64,000 nt of DNA from Kiloniella spongiae. GTDB taxonomy: Bacteria; Pseudomonadota; Alphaproteobacteria; Kiloniellales; Kiloniellaceae. A program made the position numbers and the translations under genes. Positions 8,988 through 17,791 of the stretch are shown here, one piece after another. The stretch spans positions 310,001 to 374,000 of the forward strand of contig NZ_LAQL01000003.1 of NCBI RefSeq assembly GCF_001026905.1, given 5' to 3'. The notes under the pieces were generated by a model, which saw only the letters and a list, made by a program, of their open reading frames with translations, was not told the DNA's origin and ran no database searches. Within the stretch, counting starts at the first letter, position 1. The number at the start of each line of letters is the position of its first letter.

Positions 8988-8988
8988 A

Positions 8989-9081
8989 GCACCCTCCGTG
9001 CCTGGACAAGAGGATGGAACAGGGATATCAGGTCGCGGCTGTTGCGCCGGATAACCATCTTTATCACCCTTTCCGAGGCAC
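8989..9081 (-). promoter_or_regulatory. putative expression platform of the cobalamin riboswitch (SD hairpin)
   Basis: Read on the minus strand, the ribosome site GGAGG (8997-8993) sits in the loop of a GCAC/GTGC hairpin (9001-8989) just before the ATG. The overlapping AGGCAC (9003-8998) is also complementary to GTGCCT further upstream (9081-9076), allowing a competing pairing. This suggests translational control by alternative helices rather than termination; no terminator-like T run is present between aptamer and gene. The structures are inferred by eye. Confidence 0.45.
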
Positions 9082-9104
9082 CCCGCCCGGTTAGCGTTTA
9101 CGAC

Positions 9105-9285
9105 AAAGATGGCAGGTCTCCTGACTTGCGGGTCGAAGCAACATCTGAACCTTCCCGAACCAGATTGGTTCAGTGGTTAATCTCAGAGTGGCTCGCCGCT
9201 TACAGTTGCGGGGGCAGTCACGGAATTGGCACCTGATGGTTACACCGCACCGTGTTCCCTTTTCATCCCGGACTCAGCTTTGATA
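9105..9285 (-). ncRNA. cobalamin riboswitch aptamer
   Basis: The reverse strand carries the conserved B12 riboswitch series in order: GGGAA and GGTG near the 5' end (about 9260-9245), GCCCCCGCAACTGTAAGCGG (9215-9196), the B12-box core GCCACTCTGAG (9192-9182), a GGGAAGG stem, and the 3' closing segment GACCCGCAAGTCAGGAGACC, followed by TGCC (about 9136-9111). These bind adenosylcobalamin in known examples and switch off downstream import or synthesis genes. It lies about 120 bp upstream of the first gene of the importer operon. Confidence 0.93.
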
Positions 9286-9440
9286 TCCAGAAACCATCGC
9301 TGCGGATGCTGTCAAAGTTCGGGGGAATAATCAAGGCGATTTTTTAAACGACATCTTGCAGTTTTAAATTATTAGGACTCAGGCTTGTTTCTGACAGTCA
9401 AGGCAACTATTACTAGAATAAATATCAATAAGGGGACTTG

Positions 9441-12212
9441 GTGTTGCGAAAACTGTCTTCAATCGTACTTTTTGTTATTATTTTTGCTGGGGTTGTTTCT
9501 TTTTCTGACAGAGGACAAGCCGCGGGCCTTAATGATGGCAATATTCGTGATCGTGGGATTTGCGCTGAAAATAATACAGAAAAATGCCTTGGATATAACA
9601 AGGATCATGCCCCCGAGAGTGCGTTGAATAGCACTATTCGCATTGAGAACTATCGAAAGGGGTGCGAACAGGGGGAGAGCTGGGATTGTTATAGTCTGGC
9701 ATGGAGCTACGACACGGGTGATGGCGTGGCTAGAGATACGGACAAGGCTATAAAATTCTATGGCAAAGCTTGCGATGCAAATGAATATTATGCCTGCACC
9801 AATTTGGGAAATTTTTACGAGTACGGGGATGGTACAGATGTGGATTTCAAGGCAGCCTTTCGTAATTATCAATTTGGTTGTGGCGGGGATGATGGGTTGG
9901 GCTGTTATCGTTTAGGGCGGCTATACGAAGAAGGTTCTGGATTACCCAAAAACATGGATCGTGCGATAGAGCTTTATGACCGTGCATGCCGATATGGTGA
10001 AGCGTTGGGCTGTTCTGTTCTGGGGTGGATCTATACAAACGGCATAGGTGTCAAACAGGATTTTGACGAAGGTATCGGGTTGTACCGAAAGGCGTGTGAT
10101 GCAGATGAAGGTACAGCCTGTTCCAATCTTGCGGGTTTTTACGACGAGGGAAAAATTCTCGATAGAGATATTGATGAAGCTATTACGTTATATCGAAAAG
10201 CATGTAATCTTGAAAATGCACTTGGGTGCAATAATCTGGCTTGGTCTTATGAATATGGCGAGGGGCTTGAAAAAGACCTGACAAAGGCTTTTGTGTTTTA
10301 TGAAAAATCCTGTGATCTAGGCTATTCATTAGCCTGTAGTAATCTTGGTTGGTTTTACGAAAATGGTCTTGGTGTTTCTGCCAATAAAGATAAAGCGTTA
10401 GAGCTTTATAAAATAGGATGTGATGGCGAAGAAGCGACTTCTTGCAACAGATTGGGCTGGTTTTGGGAAAATGGCACAGAAGGTGTCAAAGATCTATCCA
10501 AGGCACTTCAACTGTATAACAAATCTTGCGATCTTGAGTATAATGTTGGGTGTTTTAACGTCGGTATGGCTGCGGAACAAGGTCTGGGACGCGAAGTTGA
10601 TATAAATCGGGCGATTACTTATTTCAATAAATCTTGTGATGATGATTATGCTGACGCGTGTATGCGATTGGCAAGTATTTATGATGAGGGAACACTGGTC
10701 CGAGAAGATGATCGTAAAGCATCACAGTATTACCAACGCGCCTGTGATCTGGAGCTTGGGGATGGTTGTACCAATCTGGGTATTCTCTACAAAGATGGTG
10801 ATGGCCTTGATCAATCAGTGGATCAGGCATTGAAATATGTTCTCTTGGGCTGTGATAATGGCGATGGTCTGGGCTGTTTTAATGCAGGTTTTTTTTATGA
10901 CGACGGTACTCTGATTAAACAAAATTATGCAAAGGCCATCAGTTTTTATGAAAAGGCTTGTGATCTGGATATAGCATCGGCGTGTTTTAATCTGGGCGTT
11001 TTGCACGAAGAAGGAAATGGCTCAACGCAGAACGGTTTAATTGCTGTGTCGATGTATGAGAAATCCTGTCAGAAAGGGTTGCCCGACGGATGTACAACTG
11101 CGGGCATGTATCATGCGGAAGGTCTCGTACTTGAAGAGAACTTCGTAAAGTCGGCTTCTTATTTCAAAACCGCGTGTGACGGAGGGGATGCGTTGGGGTG
11201 TTCTCTTCTAGCCCGCAGTTATTATGATGGTGCAGGCGTCAAACAAAGCAAAGAAAAAGCTGCTAATCTTTTCACTCAGGCATGTGCTGAAAAAGAACCG
11301 GATGCCTGTCAGGTTCTGGCATGGATGTATATTGAAGGTGATGGCGTCGGCCAGGATATTGACCGAGGCTTTGACATGTTCGAAAGCGGGTGTGATCGCA
11401 ATGAAATGATGTCCTGTTTTGGTTTGGGGTGGGCCTATGATACTGGAACGGGTACTGATGTAAATACTGGAAAGGCCGAAGATTTATATCGTCGTACCTG
11501 TGATGCAGATGTCGGGGACGGATGTAATAATCTGGGTACTTTGTATGAGAATGGCCGCATTGGTAAATGGAACCAGACAAAAGCGGATAACCTGTATCAA
11601 AAAGCCTGTGATCTTGATTACTCCCTGGGGTGTTCTAATCTGGCGAGCAGTTATTTCAGGGCCGGAATGTTGAAGATTTCATCAGGTGAAAACAGACCCG
11701 AGTTTAAAAAAGCCGTTCCCCTGTTTTCGAAGGCTTGTGATGCTGTGGAAGGCAAGGGATGTTACAGTTTGGGCATGATGCAGGTCATGGGATATGGCAT
11801 CGAAAAAGATGTTAAAAAAGGTATTGGCCTGGTGGAACATTCCTGTGAAATAGGTTGGGCAGAAGGTTGTTCAGTTTTGGGAGGGTTTAACTTTATCGGT
11901 CATATGGTTGAGAAAGATATCAATAAATCCTATACTTATTTTACAAAGGCCTGTGATGCTGGTGAACCCACAGGATGTCTTGGTTTGGGGGATATCTATG
12001 ATGTTGGTGGCCCAGTGGAACAAGACAGTAAAAAGGCCGCATCTATCTTTCGTGAAGCCTGTGAAAATGATTTGGCTAGGGGATGTTCCAAGCTTGCCAA
12101 ACTTTACAAAAAAGGGCGTGGTGTGAGTAAGAGCTTAACCAAGGCAAAAGAGTATATGAATAAGGCCTGTACCCTTGGAAACCATCTGGACTGCTTGATG
12201 AAAGATCTGTGA
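9441..12212 (+). CDS. large exported Sel1-repeat protein with paired cysteines (Hcp-like)
   Basis: A 923-residue secreted protein: a signal peptide (LRKLSSIVLFVIIFAGVVSFS, cleaved near QAAG) and then 23 complete Sel1-like repeats of about 36 residues plus one partial. Nearly every repeat has the form LYxKACD-x5-GCxNLGxxYExG, with two cysteines about 8 residues apart. That is the pattern of the Helicobacter cysteine-rich proteins, where each pair forms an intra-repeat disulfide in a right-handed solenoid. A periplasmic or secreted scaffold is likely; no catalytic domain is visible. Repeat 19 carries a 7-residue insertion. I prefer the GTG at 9441 (AGGGGA upstream) over TTG codons at 9438 and 9444. 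A kinase gene follows after 280 bp. Confidence 0.85.
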   Translation: MLRKLSSIVLFVIIFAGVVSFSDRGQAAGLNDGNIRDRGICAENNTEKCLGYNKDHAPESALNSTIRIENYRKGCEQGESWDCYSLAWSYDTGDGVARDTDKAIKFYGKACDANEYYACTNLGNFYEYGDGTDVDFKAAFRNYQFGCGGDDGLGCYRLGRLYEEGSGLPKNMDRAIELYDRACRYGEALGCSVLGWIYTNGIGVKQDFDEGIGLYRKACDADEGTACSNLAGFYDEGKILDRDIDEAITLYRKACNLENALGCNNLAWSYEYGEGLEKDLTKAFVFYEKSCDLGYSLACSNLGWFYENGLGVSANKDKALELYKIGCDGEEATSCNRLGWFWENGTEGVKDLSKALQLYNKSCDLEYNVGCFNVGMAAEQGLGREVDINRAITYFNKSCDDDYADACMRLASIYDEGTLVREDDRKASQYYQRACDLELGDGCTNLGILYKDGDGLDQSVDQALKYVLLGCDNGDGLGCFNAGFFYDDGTLIKQNYAKAISFYEKACDLDIASACFNLGVLHEEGNGSTQNGLIAVSMYEKSCQKGLPDGCTTAGMYHAEGLVLEENFVKSASYFKTACDGGDALGCSLLARSYYDGAGVKQSKEKAANLFTQACAEKEPDACQVLAWMYIEGDGVGQDIDRGFDMFESGCDRNEMMSCFGLGWAYDTGTGTDVNTGKAEDLYRRTCDADVGDGCNNLGTLYENGRIGKWNQTKADNLYQKACDLDYSLGCSNLASSYFRAGMLKISSGENRPEFKKAVPLFSKACDAVEGKGCYSLGMMQVMGYGIEKDVKKGIGLVEHSCEIGWAEGCSVLGGFNFIGHMVEKDINKSYTYFTKACDAGEPTGCLGLGDIYDVGGPVEQDSKKAASIFREACENDLARGCSKLAKLYKKGRGVSKSLTKAKEYMNKACTLGNHLDCLMKDL

Positions 12213-12496
12213 GGTTAAGGAAGTATGTCAGCACAAGCTGTGAAATATGAAAAATAACGGCTGAAGCATACTGATTAACATTACACACGATTTCTTCGGG
12301 TTCTCAAAAATAAGAGCGCCCTGTAATAGCACTGTTGTTACTTTTGGTTGCATTATTTTACTGAAAGCGATCTATTTAAAAGGTGGCGGTATAAGGGGTT
12401 GATCAAAATCAGGGGGCCGAAAACGTGTCTGGGATTTGGTGGCGCAACTGTGTCGAGGTTGTTGGGGGTGCATTCTTAGGAGAACAGGGGGGCTAT

Positions 12497-15400
12497 GTGC
12501 CCGGTTTTCGCAAGATGTGTTGCACCTTTTTAGCTGCCTTGTTCCTTGTCTTGATTCCTCTCACTCAAACGGCTTTTGCCATAGATCTTACACCAGCAGA
12601 AAAAAGCTGGATTGAAGAACATCCCGTTGTTCGTATTGGCATTGATAGTGATTACGCACCCTATAGTTTTCAAAAAACCGAGGGAAGTTATCGCGGTATA
12701 GCACCGGATTTTGTTCGACATATCGAAAGCGAGACGGGGTTGAAGTTCGAGATCATCCCCGATTTGACCTGGCCGGAAATTATTGGTGGCGCGAAAGAAA
12801 AGACCATAGATGTTATCGCAACGGCGGTAAAAACCCCAAACCGTGACGAGTTTTTGAATTTCTCGCAAATCTATATCAATACGCCACTGGTTATTATATC
12901 TCAGGTCGGACGGCGAAATATTCAACACCCAACCGATATTATCGGCAAGCGTGTTGCCTTGGTTAAAGACTATACTTCGACACAGCGGGTACTGGCTGAT
13001 TATCCTGATATCGTTCCGGTTTATGTTGATACCCCGCTACAGGGGCTACAGGCTGTGGCGATTGATGATGCGGATGCTTACGTCGGTGTTCTGGGGGTGA
13101 GTATCTATGTGGCACAGGAATACGGATTGGTTAACCTGCGCGTGGCCAGCAAGTATGATCTGCGTAATAACGGGCAGCGTTTTGCGGTGCGCAAAGATTG
13201 GCCGGAACTTGTCGGGATTATTGACAAAGTCTTGAATGAAATGCCGTTACGTAAAAAAAACAGGATTACGTCTAACTGGATACCAATACTCGACGATATT
13301 ATTGATCGCTATAATCAAACGCCGTCCTTTGTTCTTAATGAGAAGGAGAAGGCGTGGTTACTGAATAATCCGGAAATCAAGGTTGGTATTATGAATGCCT
13401 GGCCGCCGATGGATTACATTGATGAGGAAGGGCAACCAAAGGGAATTGGTGTTGATCTTCTCTATCTTTTTAACAAGCGTTTGAACGGTGCTGTGAAGAC
13501 TGTTCCTGGTAATTGGGGAGTACTGCTGGAACAATTGAAACGGGGAGAGATTGATGCGCTGATGGATATTACCCCCTCTGCAACGCGCCGGGAAGAACTT
13601 CTTTTTACGACACCATACCTCAATGTACCTCACGTAATTTTCGCGCATAAAGACAGTTCATATTTTGAAAACCTGGACGATCTAGAGGGAAGAACTGTTG
13701 CCTTGGAAGAAGATTTTTTTCTGTCGAACCAGTTGGTTAAAAACCATCCTTTGATCAAGGTAAAAAGCTACCCTACGACCAGTGATGCATTGGACGCGGT
13801 AACAAAAAAACAGGTCGATGCCTATATCGGGAACAGGGCCGCGGCAATGTATGTTATCCGTAACGAGCTTATTGATAATATTTCCCAACATGGAAAGTTG
13901 GATGAGACATCTTCCATAAATGCGATTGCTGTTCGAAACGATAACCCGGTTTTACAGGCTATTCTGCAAAAGGCATTGGATAATATCTCGCTTTCAGAAC
14001 AACGTGTGATTTTAAAATACTGGGTCGAGGACCCACAGCGCAAGTTGTTATTGAGCAGCGAAGAACGGACTTGGCTCAAGGCACATCCAGTAATCAGGGT
14101 TGCGGCCGATCTGGAATTTCCACCAATTGAATACGTCGATGAAAACGGCGTTTTTAAGGGTGTTGCAATTGACTATTTGAACGAATTGTCCGAGCGTTTG
14201 GGCGTTACTTTTGAAATTAGTAAACAGTACAACTGGGCAACCAGTGTAGAGATGGTGAGAGATCGCGAACTTGATATGTTCTCTGCCGCTACTCCGACGA
14301 TTTCCCGCAAGGAATACAGTACCTTTACAGATCCTTATTTACAATTACCTCTCGTTATATTTGCTCTTGATAATGTTCCCTACATTGACGGTATTGCCGG
14401 CCTTAAGGACAAGAAAGTTGCAATTGTTGAAAACTATGCTGTTACCGAAAATATTCGGGCCGGTAATATGGGGCTGGAACTGGTTGAGGTCAAAACGGTT
14501 GCCGAGGGTATCAAGCTTTTGAATGCGCAAGAGGTTGATGCCTATATAGGCAGTATTCTGGTGACCGGTCAGACTTTGCGTGAAAAGGGGGTGTTGAACA
14601 TACGGGTTGCGGGGCAGACGCCCTTCATTAATGAAATCAGCATGGGTATACGAAGCGATTGGCCCGAGTTTGCCTTTATTATGAAAAAGGCGCTGCAATC
14701 AATCCCTGATGAAAAGCATCGTGAAATCAGAAACAAATGGATCGGATTGCAGATTGAACCGAAACCGGATTACACCATATTTTGGCAAATTGCAGCGGGA
14801 AGCCTGGGCATTCTGATCCTGTTTTTCGGGTGGAACACCTACTTGCAACGTCGCATGGATGCGCAAAGCAAAGCATTGCGAGAGAATAACACCCGGCTTA
14901 TTCATGAAGTCAAAGAGCGTCGGAAAGCGGAAGAGAGTGCCAACCGGGCCAACCGGGCAAAGGATACATTTCTGACCAACCTTTCCCATGAATTCCGGAC
15001 ACCGTTGAATGCCATTATCGGCTACACAGAATTCATGCTGCTGAACAAAAAGAAAAAAGTGAGTGAAGACAAATCCGCAGAGTATCTGGACCATATTCAA
15101 TCGGCCGGGCAACACATGCTCGAACTCGTCGATGATTTGATGGATTTATCGGTTATTGATCTGGGCGAAATGTCCTTAAACGAAGAGGTAACGTCCACTG
15201 GTGAAGTGATTGACATTGTTAAAGGTCTAATCGAAGGAAAGATAAATAGCCCCAAGAAAACAATTCACTGGCATGCGTCGGGCGCTCTTCCCCAAGTAAG
15301 GGTTGATGTTCGTCATGTGAAGCAAATACTGATTAATCTGGTGGAAAATGCGATCAAGTTTACGCCTGACGGTGGGGAAATCACTATTGCTGATCATATG

Positions 15401-15658
15401 ACAAAGGCTGGAGAAATAGTTCTCTCTGTTAAAGACACGGGCATCGGTATCCCCGAAGATGAAATTGATGATATCCTCGAAGTATTTCATCGTGGACAAG
15501 ATCCCCTGATACGATCTTCTGAAGGCACTGGGTTGGGGCTAACACTTTGTGTGCGTATGGCAGAACTTCACGACGGGGCAATCAAAGTGGAAAGCACGCG
15601 GGGCAAAGGCACAACGGTGAGCTTTATTATCCCAGCCAGCCGTGTCATCCAGAGCTAA
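12497..15658 (+). CDS. EvgS/BvgS-like sensor histidine kinase with three SBP_bac_3 domains
   Basis: A 1053-residue inner-membrane kinase. After a signal peptide (CCTFLAALFLVLIPLTQTAFA) come three tandem bacterial solute-binding-3 domains, at about 35-260, 277-515 and 518-745. Each opens with the linker type LxxxEKxWLxxHPxxxVG and contains VDAYIG. A transmembrane helix (about 763-782, IAAGSLGILILFFGW) leads through a coiled coil to the HisKA box NLSHEFRTPLNAIIGY with His at 831, and to the ATPase (LVENAIKF near 948, DTGIGIP, GTGLGL near 1011). It ends without receiver or Hpt domains. The GTG at 12497 follows AGGGGGG; a GTG at 12425 is the longer alternative. BvgS has two such domains, so three is unusual. 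No cognate regulator is adjacent. Confidence 0.9.
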   Translation: MPGFRKMCCTFLAALFLVLIPLTQTAFAIDLTPAEKSWIEEHPVVRIGIDSDYAPYSFQKTEGSYRGIAPDFVRHIESETGLKFEIIPDLTWPEIIGGAKEKTIDVIATAVKTPNRDEFLNFSQIYINTPLVIISQVGRRNIQHPTDIIGKRVALVKDYTSTQRVLADYPDIVPVYVDTPLQGLQAVAIDDADAYVGVLGVSIYVAQEYGLVNLRVASKYDLRNNGQRFAVRKDWPELVGIIDKVLNEMPLRKKNRITSNWIPILDDIIDRYNQTPSFVLNEKEKAWLLNNPEIKVGIMNAWPPMDYIDEEGQPKGIGVDLLYLFNKRLNGAVKTVPGNWGVLLEQLKRGEIDALMDITPSATRREELLFTTPYLNVPHVIFAHKDSSYFENLDDLEGRTVALEEDFFLSNQLVKNHPLIKVKSYPTTSDALDAVTKKQVDAYIGNRAAAMYVIRNELIDNISQHGKLDETSSINAIAVRNDNPVLQAILQKALDNISLSEQRVILKYWVEDPQRKLLLSSEERTWLKAHPVIRVAADLEFPPIEYVDENGVFKGVAIDYLNELSERLGVTFEISKQYNWATSVEMVRDRELDMFSAATPTISRKEYSTFTDPYLQLPLVIFALDNVPYIDGIAGLKDKKVAIVENYAVTENIRAGNMGLELVEVKTVAEGIKLLNAQEVDAYIGSILVTGQTLREKGVLNIRVAGQTPFINEISMGIRSDWPEFAFIMKKALQSIPDEKHREIRNKWIGLQIEPKPDYTIFWQIAAGSLGILILFFGWNTYLQRRMDAQSKALRENNTRLIHEVKERRKAEESANRANRAKDTFLTNLSHEFRTPLNAIIGYTEFMLLNKKKKVSEDKSAEYLDHIQSAGQHMLELVDDLMDLSVIDLGEMSLNEEVTSTGEVIDIVKGLIEGKINSPKKTIHWHASGALPQVRVDVRHVKQILINLVENAIKFTPDGGEITIADHMTKAGEIVLSVKDTGIGIPEDEIDDILEVFHRGQDPLIRSSEGTGLGLTLCVRMAELHDGAIKVESTRGKGTTVSFIIPASRVIQS

Positions 15659-15761
15659 TACGCTAAGAAGAATATTCTGGAAAAACAGATTTTTTCGCTC
15701 GAACCGGAAAGGGCACAGGATTGTGCTTGTATCCTCTATATTCTTATCTATTGGCGCAGTG

Positions 15762-16646
15762 TTATTTTGCTAAACGCTTGCGCAAGGCGTCGATCACCTT
15801 AGTTTCAGCCGAGGTAGAATAACCATCATCCATTGCGGCCTGGAAAGCATCAAGTGTGGCAGAGCCGATTTGGGGACTTAACCCAAGTTTGTGAGCGTAC
15901 TTCAAGCCATAATCTGTGTCTTTCAGTCGCCACTTGGTCGAGAAGAGAACATCTTTTTCGTGCTCTCCCTGAACCATAAGGGGGGCGTTGCGTGTGACTT
16001 GGGGACTGCCACATCCACCCGTACCGAGTGCTTTTGCCACTAGATCTAGATCTAATCCTGCGCGTTCAGCCGTGACTAAGCCTTCAGCCGCCGCGGCGAT
16101 TTGTATGGATCCCATCAGATTGACGATCAACTTATAGGCTGTGCCAGAACCAATGGGGCCAAAATAAAGCTGGTTTGACGAAATGATTTCCAGAAAGGGA
16201 CGAGCTTTATCAATTGTGCTTTGATCGCCTCCCAGAAAGAGGGTGAGTTGGCCGCTAGCGGCAGCATCAGGCAGTCCGGTTACAGGACAGTCCAGATAAT
16301 CTAACCCTTTCATTTTTGCGGCGAGGGACAGTTCTTCGACCCAGTCATGGGAAAGGGTCGAGCACTCTATGGCAAGGGTGCCGGGCCTGAGGTCGGCACT
16401 CAATACACCTTCCGGTCCCATCCACATTGCTTTTGAGGCCACGTCATCCCCCACCATAACAAAGATCGCATCGGCATTCTGTGCCGCCATCGCAGGGGAT
16501 ATTGCCAGTGTGGCCCCGCGTTCGACCAATGGCATGGCACGTTCGCGCGTCCGGTTAAACACATGGACTTCATGGCCTGCATCAATAAGCTGTCCTGCCA
16601 TACCTGTGCCCATCAGGCCGATTCCTAAAAATGCAATGCGCGCCAT
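15762..16646 (-). CDS. NAD(P)-dependent beta-hydroxyacid dehydrogenase (3-hydroxyisobutyrate dehydrogenase family)
   Basis: A 294-residue soluble oxidoreductase. The N-terminal Rossmann motif IAFLGIGLMGTGMAG is followed by VFNRTRERA; the arginine after the second strand favours NADP(H). The substrate motif appears as DCPVTGLPDAAASGQLTLFLGG (about 118-139), and the catalytic lysine is expected in GSGTAYKLIVNLM (about 168-180). Family members act on 3-hydroxyisobutyrate, tartronate semialdehyde, gamma-hydroxybutyrate or glyoxylate; the substrate here is not decided. Start ATG with AAGGGATC upstream. It stands alone between two convergently or independently oriented genes. Confidence 0.85.
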   Translation of the reverse strand: MARIAFLGIGLMGTGMAGQLIDAGHEVHVFNRTRERAMPLVERGATLAISPAMAAQNADAIFVMVGDDVASKAMWMGPEGVLSADLRPGTLAIECSTLSHDWVEELSLAAKMKGLDYLDCPVTGLPDAAASGQLTLFLGGDQSTIDKARPFLEIISSNQLYFGPIGSGTAYKLIVNLMGSIQIAAAAEGLVTAERAGLDLDLVAKALGTGGCGSPQVTRNAPLMVQGEHEKDVLFSTKWRLKDTDYGLKYAHKLGLSPQIGSATLDAFQAAMDDGYSTSAETKVIDALRKRLAK

Positions 16647-16770
16647 GTTATGATCCCTTGGGTTAGGAAAGGAGATTATCAGGAAGGATAGGTATCCTTG
16701 AACGAGAATTTTATTTTATCGGCCAAAGTGTTAGGTGCAAGGCTTCTTTGTGAAAGAGCTAACAAGCAGG

Positions 16771-17427
16771 CTAAATCCTGTACTTTTTCCTGACATCATT
16801 GATGCATCTTTGGCGTGACGTGATGGGAACCTCGTGGGGGGCAAAGTCGGCTTCTACCATGTTCAGATAAGCAACGGCAGTTTCCAGTCGTGATTTGCTG
16901 AGCGGAGATATGTTCGCAGGGCTGTGGTGTTGTTTCATATAATCGATAAAACGAACGAGAAGCTGCTTTTCAAAAATACCCCTTGGCAAGTTTTCCCGTG
17001 TGCACACCCCAAAGACACCACCCAGGAAATGGTTCCATGTCTCGTTAAAATGATTAGCTGTCAAATAATCAGATAAAGCCGGATATTCTTCTAGTAAGTC
17101 CTTGCCCTGTTCGCTTTCAAAGAAGTTTTGCCGAGCTTTTTGATAAGCCTGTCTAAAATAATTCTTGGCTATGTCTTCGGTATCCAGGTTTTTGGTTTTT
17201 AATATGTTGAGCCACTCCGGGTACGTTTTGGGATAAAAACGGCAGGTTTCCGAAAGTGTGTCTTGACTTACAAAAGAGATCGTTTTCAGGTTCGCGGTTA
17301 TTACATAAGATGGCTGCGGCGCTATTCTTTGTGAGATCAAAAGCCGGAGCTCTTCTTGTGAAACTTGAGACTGTTTAAGGAGAGAGGCTTCTTCGTAGAA
17401 GTTTTCATAGAGATAGTTGAGTAGCAT
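16771..17427 (-). CDS. DUF6058-like protein
   Basis: A 218-residue soluble protein. It opens with LLNYLYENFYEEASLL, continues with a helix-turn region (SQEELRLLISQRIAPQPSYV), has WNHFLGGVFGVCTREN in the middle, and ends FAPHEVPITSRQRCINDVRKKY. From memory this is the pattern of DUF6058 proteins, some of which sit in natural-product clusters; no mechanism is known to me. The ATG at 17427 with GGGAAA upstream is preferred to a TTG at 17463. It has no obvious operon partner. Confidence 0.55.
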   Translation of the reverse strand: MLLNYLYENFYEEASLLKQSQVSQEELRLLISQRIAPQPSYVITANLKTISFVSQDTLSETCRFYPKTYPEWLNILKTKNLDTEDIAKNYFRQAYQKARQNFFESEQGKDLLEEYPALSDYLTANHFNETWNHFLGGVFGVCTRENLPRGIFEKQLLVRFIDYMKQHHSPANISPLSKSRLETAVAYLNMVEADFAPHEVPITSRQRCINDVRKKYRI

Positions 17428-17791
17428 AGAATATTTCCCATAAGCTAAAGCTGAATAAGCCAAAGCCAGATAAACCGAATAGTGATCTCTGTTCTATCAT
17501 TTGTTTTGGATAAAATGCTTCGTTAATGAACGAAGTTTGACGATTTAAGAGGTTAAGTTTTTTATTGGTAATTATGAGTGCTTTTTCTAATGCTTAATGC
17601 AGATTTCACACCGCATGACTTGACCAAATGGGCAATTTTAGGCACTAATTTCTCTTGAATAACTCTTCTTTACGTCAACACAATCTGTACTCGCTTCATT
17701 TCCCACTATTCCCGACAGATTTATTCTGTGAGGGATGGATACTTGATAAACCAGGAAATGAAATCTGCGCTTAGTGAACAAAGGCAAAAAA
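17428..17791. other. intergenic region between divergent genes
   Basis: This 364-bp divergent region must hold the promoters of the DUF6058-like gene and of the ABC importer operon. I see a TTGACC hexamer at about 17620 but no convincing -10 partner, no riboswitch motif and no open frame longer than a few tens of codons. Confidence 0.4.

Noticed and set aside
9042-9236. Plus-strand frame of 64 codons across the riboswitch
   Set aside because: It lies antisense to the cobalamin aptamer, whose conserved motifs explain the sequence.
9600-12200. Repetitive DNA that at first looks like a tandem repeat or CRISPR-like array
   Set aside because: The period is 36 codons (about 108 bp) in one frame, with variable DNA but conserved protein repeats, so it is the Sel1 solenoid.
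16771-17427. Possible toxin or phage protein
   Set aside because: The motif order fits a DUF6058-like protein and there is no partner gene.
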